Shown here: positions 63,498-64,000 of the stretch, one piece after another | Layout of the letters: every line of letters begins with the position of its first letter | How positions within the stretch are numbered: position 1 is the first letter of the stretch | Source: Kineosporia rhizophila | GTDB taxonomy: Bacteria > Actinomycetota > Actinomycetes > Actinomycetales > Kineosporiaceae | NCBI RefSeq assembly: GCF_021277265.1 | Contig: NZ_JAJSOH010000002.1 | Coordinates: forward strand, 434,001-498,000 | Direction of reading: 5' to 3' | Length of the DNA stretch: 64,000 nucleotides | Translations under genes and position numbers: made by a program | Notes under the pieces: generated by a model | Databases searched by the model: none | What the model was told of the DNA's origin: nothing | Seen by the model: only the letters and a program-made list of their open reading frames with translations

Positions 63498-64000
63498 TCA
63501 GGGCGCCGGCGCCGACCAGGTGTCGGCGTTCCAGGTCGGTCCGGCCCAGCTGGGGTTGTACTGCACGTTCTGCACCTGGGCGGACGTGGCCAGCAGGGCC
63601 GGGTAGGCGAACAGCGGCACCGTGGCGATGTCCTCCCACAACGTGGTGTCGAGCTGCTCCAGCAGGCTGAGCTGCCGGTCCGGGTCGAGCTCCGAGTACA
63701 GCCGCTCCAGCAGCAGGTCGACGTTCTTGTTGCGGTAGCCGATGTAGTTCTGCGTGCCCTTGCTGACATAGATGCTGTATGTCTGGCTGAGCATGGCCGA
63801 GCTGGTCCAGGCGTACAGCGCCGCGTCGAAGTCGCCGCGCTTGAGCTCGGAGGAGAAGAACGTGTAGCTGCCCCCGTCCTCGATCTTGAAACCCGCCTTT
63901 TCGCAGGACTTCTTGATCAGCTTGACCTCGGTCTCCCGGCGCAGGTCGGGGGCCAGGTAGGCGATCCGGACCTTGGTGCCGGTCTTCTTGGTCTGCTTCA
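63498..64000 (-). CDS. ABC transporter substrate-binding lipoprotein (LpqW-like), 3' part
   Basis: The last 167 codons of an SBP family 5-type protein, open at the right window edge. Visible text such as RIAYLAPDLRRETEVKLIKKSCE, FDAALYAWTSSAM and DLLLERLYSELDPDRQLSLLEQLD fits the C-terminal lobe of the family. Next to typA, this is the place of lpqW in mycobacteria, whose product acts in cell-wall lipomannan synthesis rather than import; that role is inferred from position only. Confidence 0.75.
   Translation of the reverse strand, partial: KQTKKTGTKVRIAYLAPDLRRETEVKLIKKSCEKAGFKIEDGGSYTFFSSELKRGDFDAALYAWTSSAMLSQTYSIYVSKGTQNYIGYRNKNVDLLLERLYSELDPDRQLSLLEQLDTTLWEDIATVPLFAYPALLATSAQVQNVQYNPSWAGPTWNADTWSAPAP

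Overview
The window is chromosomal DNA from a high-GC actinomycete. GTG starts are common and genes frequently overlap as GTGA. Marker genes include mshB (mycothiol), gpgS, the succinylase branch of diaminopimelate synthesis (dapC, dapD, dapE), a DUF3117 protein, an actinobacterial-type Mrp and the sigE-rseA-htrA-tatB block. From memory, the order of the shared genes follows, in inverted orientation, the Mycobacterium tuberculosis stretch from typA/lpqW to mrp and the MgtE/CBS gene. Gene content and the many low-complexity proteins would suit a Kineosporiaceae-like organism, but the genus cannot be fixed from this sequence. I recognised no tRNA, rRNA, IS element, prophage or CRISPR array.

Layout. 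0-0.8 kb: 5' part of an acyl-CoA dehydrogenase gene. 1.0-4.2 kb: assimilatory sulfur operon (sirA, a zinc-ribbon miniprotein, cysH) behind a sigma-70-type promoter, a SAM-I riboswitch and a leader peptide. 4.2-8.3 kb: unknown protein, uracil-DNA glycosylase, CitE-like lyase, EamA transporter, unknown protein. 8.4-14.3 kb: MgtE/CBS protein, DUF1003 membrane protein, a PilB ATPase with an unusual zinc-ribbon tail, GAF protein, mrp. 14.4-18.9 kb: tatB, htrA, rseA, sigE with an ECF-type promoter upstream of sigE. 19.3-28.9 kb: O-methyltransferase, unknown, pepA, DUF3117, tag, SRPBCC protein, DivIVA-like membrane protein, gpgS, folP2-type gene and two LOG-family genes; the block from tag to the first LOG gene is tightly overlapped.

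29.1-34.7 kb looks accessory. It holds a 1392-residue diguanylate cyclase with a roughly 445-residue charged helical segment, a noncoding array of four degenerate repeats carrying two dyad elements, and an unknown gene. 34.7-41.2 kb: dapE/dapD (divergent), a secreted transglycosylase-like protein, gltA, dapC and fdxA. 41.3-52.9 kb: GNAT acetyltransferase, a 1351-residue hybrid histidine kinase divergent from a single-domain response regulator, a VanW-type protein with a very long repetitive tail, a flavin reductase and a divergent FtsH-like AAA+ protease. 53.0-64.0 kb: mshB, the dppABCDF peptide transporter operon, typA, a NUDIX hydrolase, a pterin-dehydratase/VOC fusion and the 3' end of an LpqW-like lipoprotein gene.

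Three themes recur. (1) At least a dozen genes have a TANNNT-like -10 box ending 6-7 nt before the start codon, indicating leaderless mRNAs. (2) Several intergenic hairpins share a related stem containing GACGTCGGTG. (3) Minisatellite-like expansions have produced long low-complexity segments in HtrA, SRPBCC, DivIVA-like, GGDEF and VanW proteins. The most novel-looking items are the 33.4-33.8 kb repeat array, the GGDEF protein with its giant helix, and the PilB/zinc-ribbon fusion.
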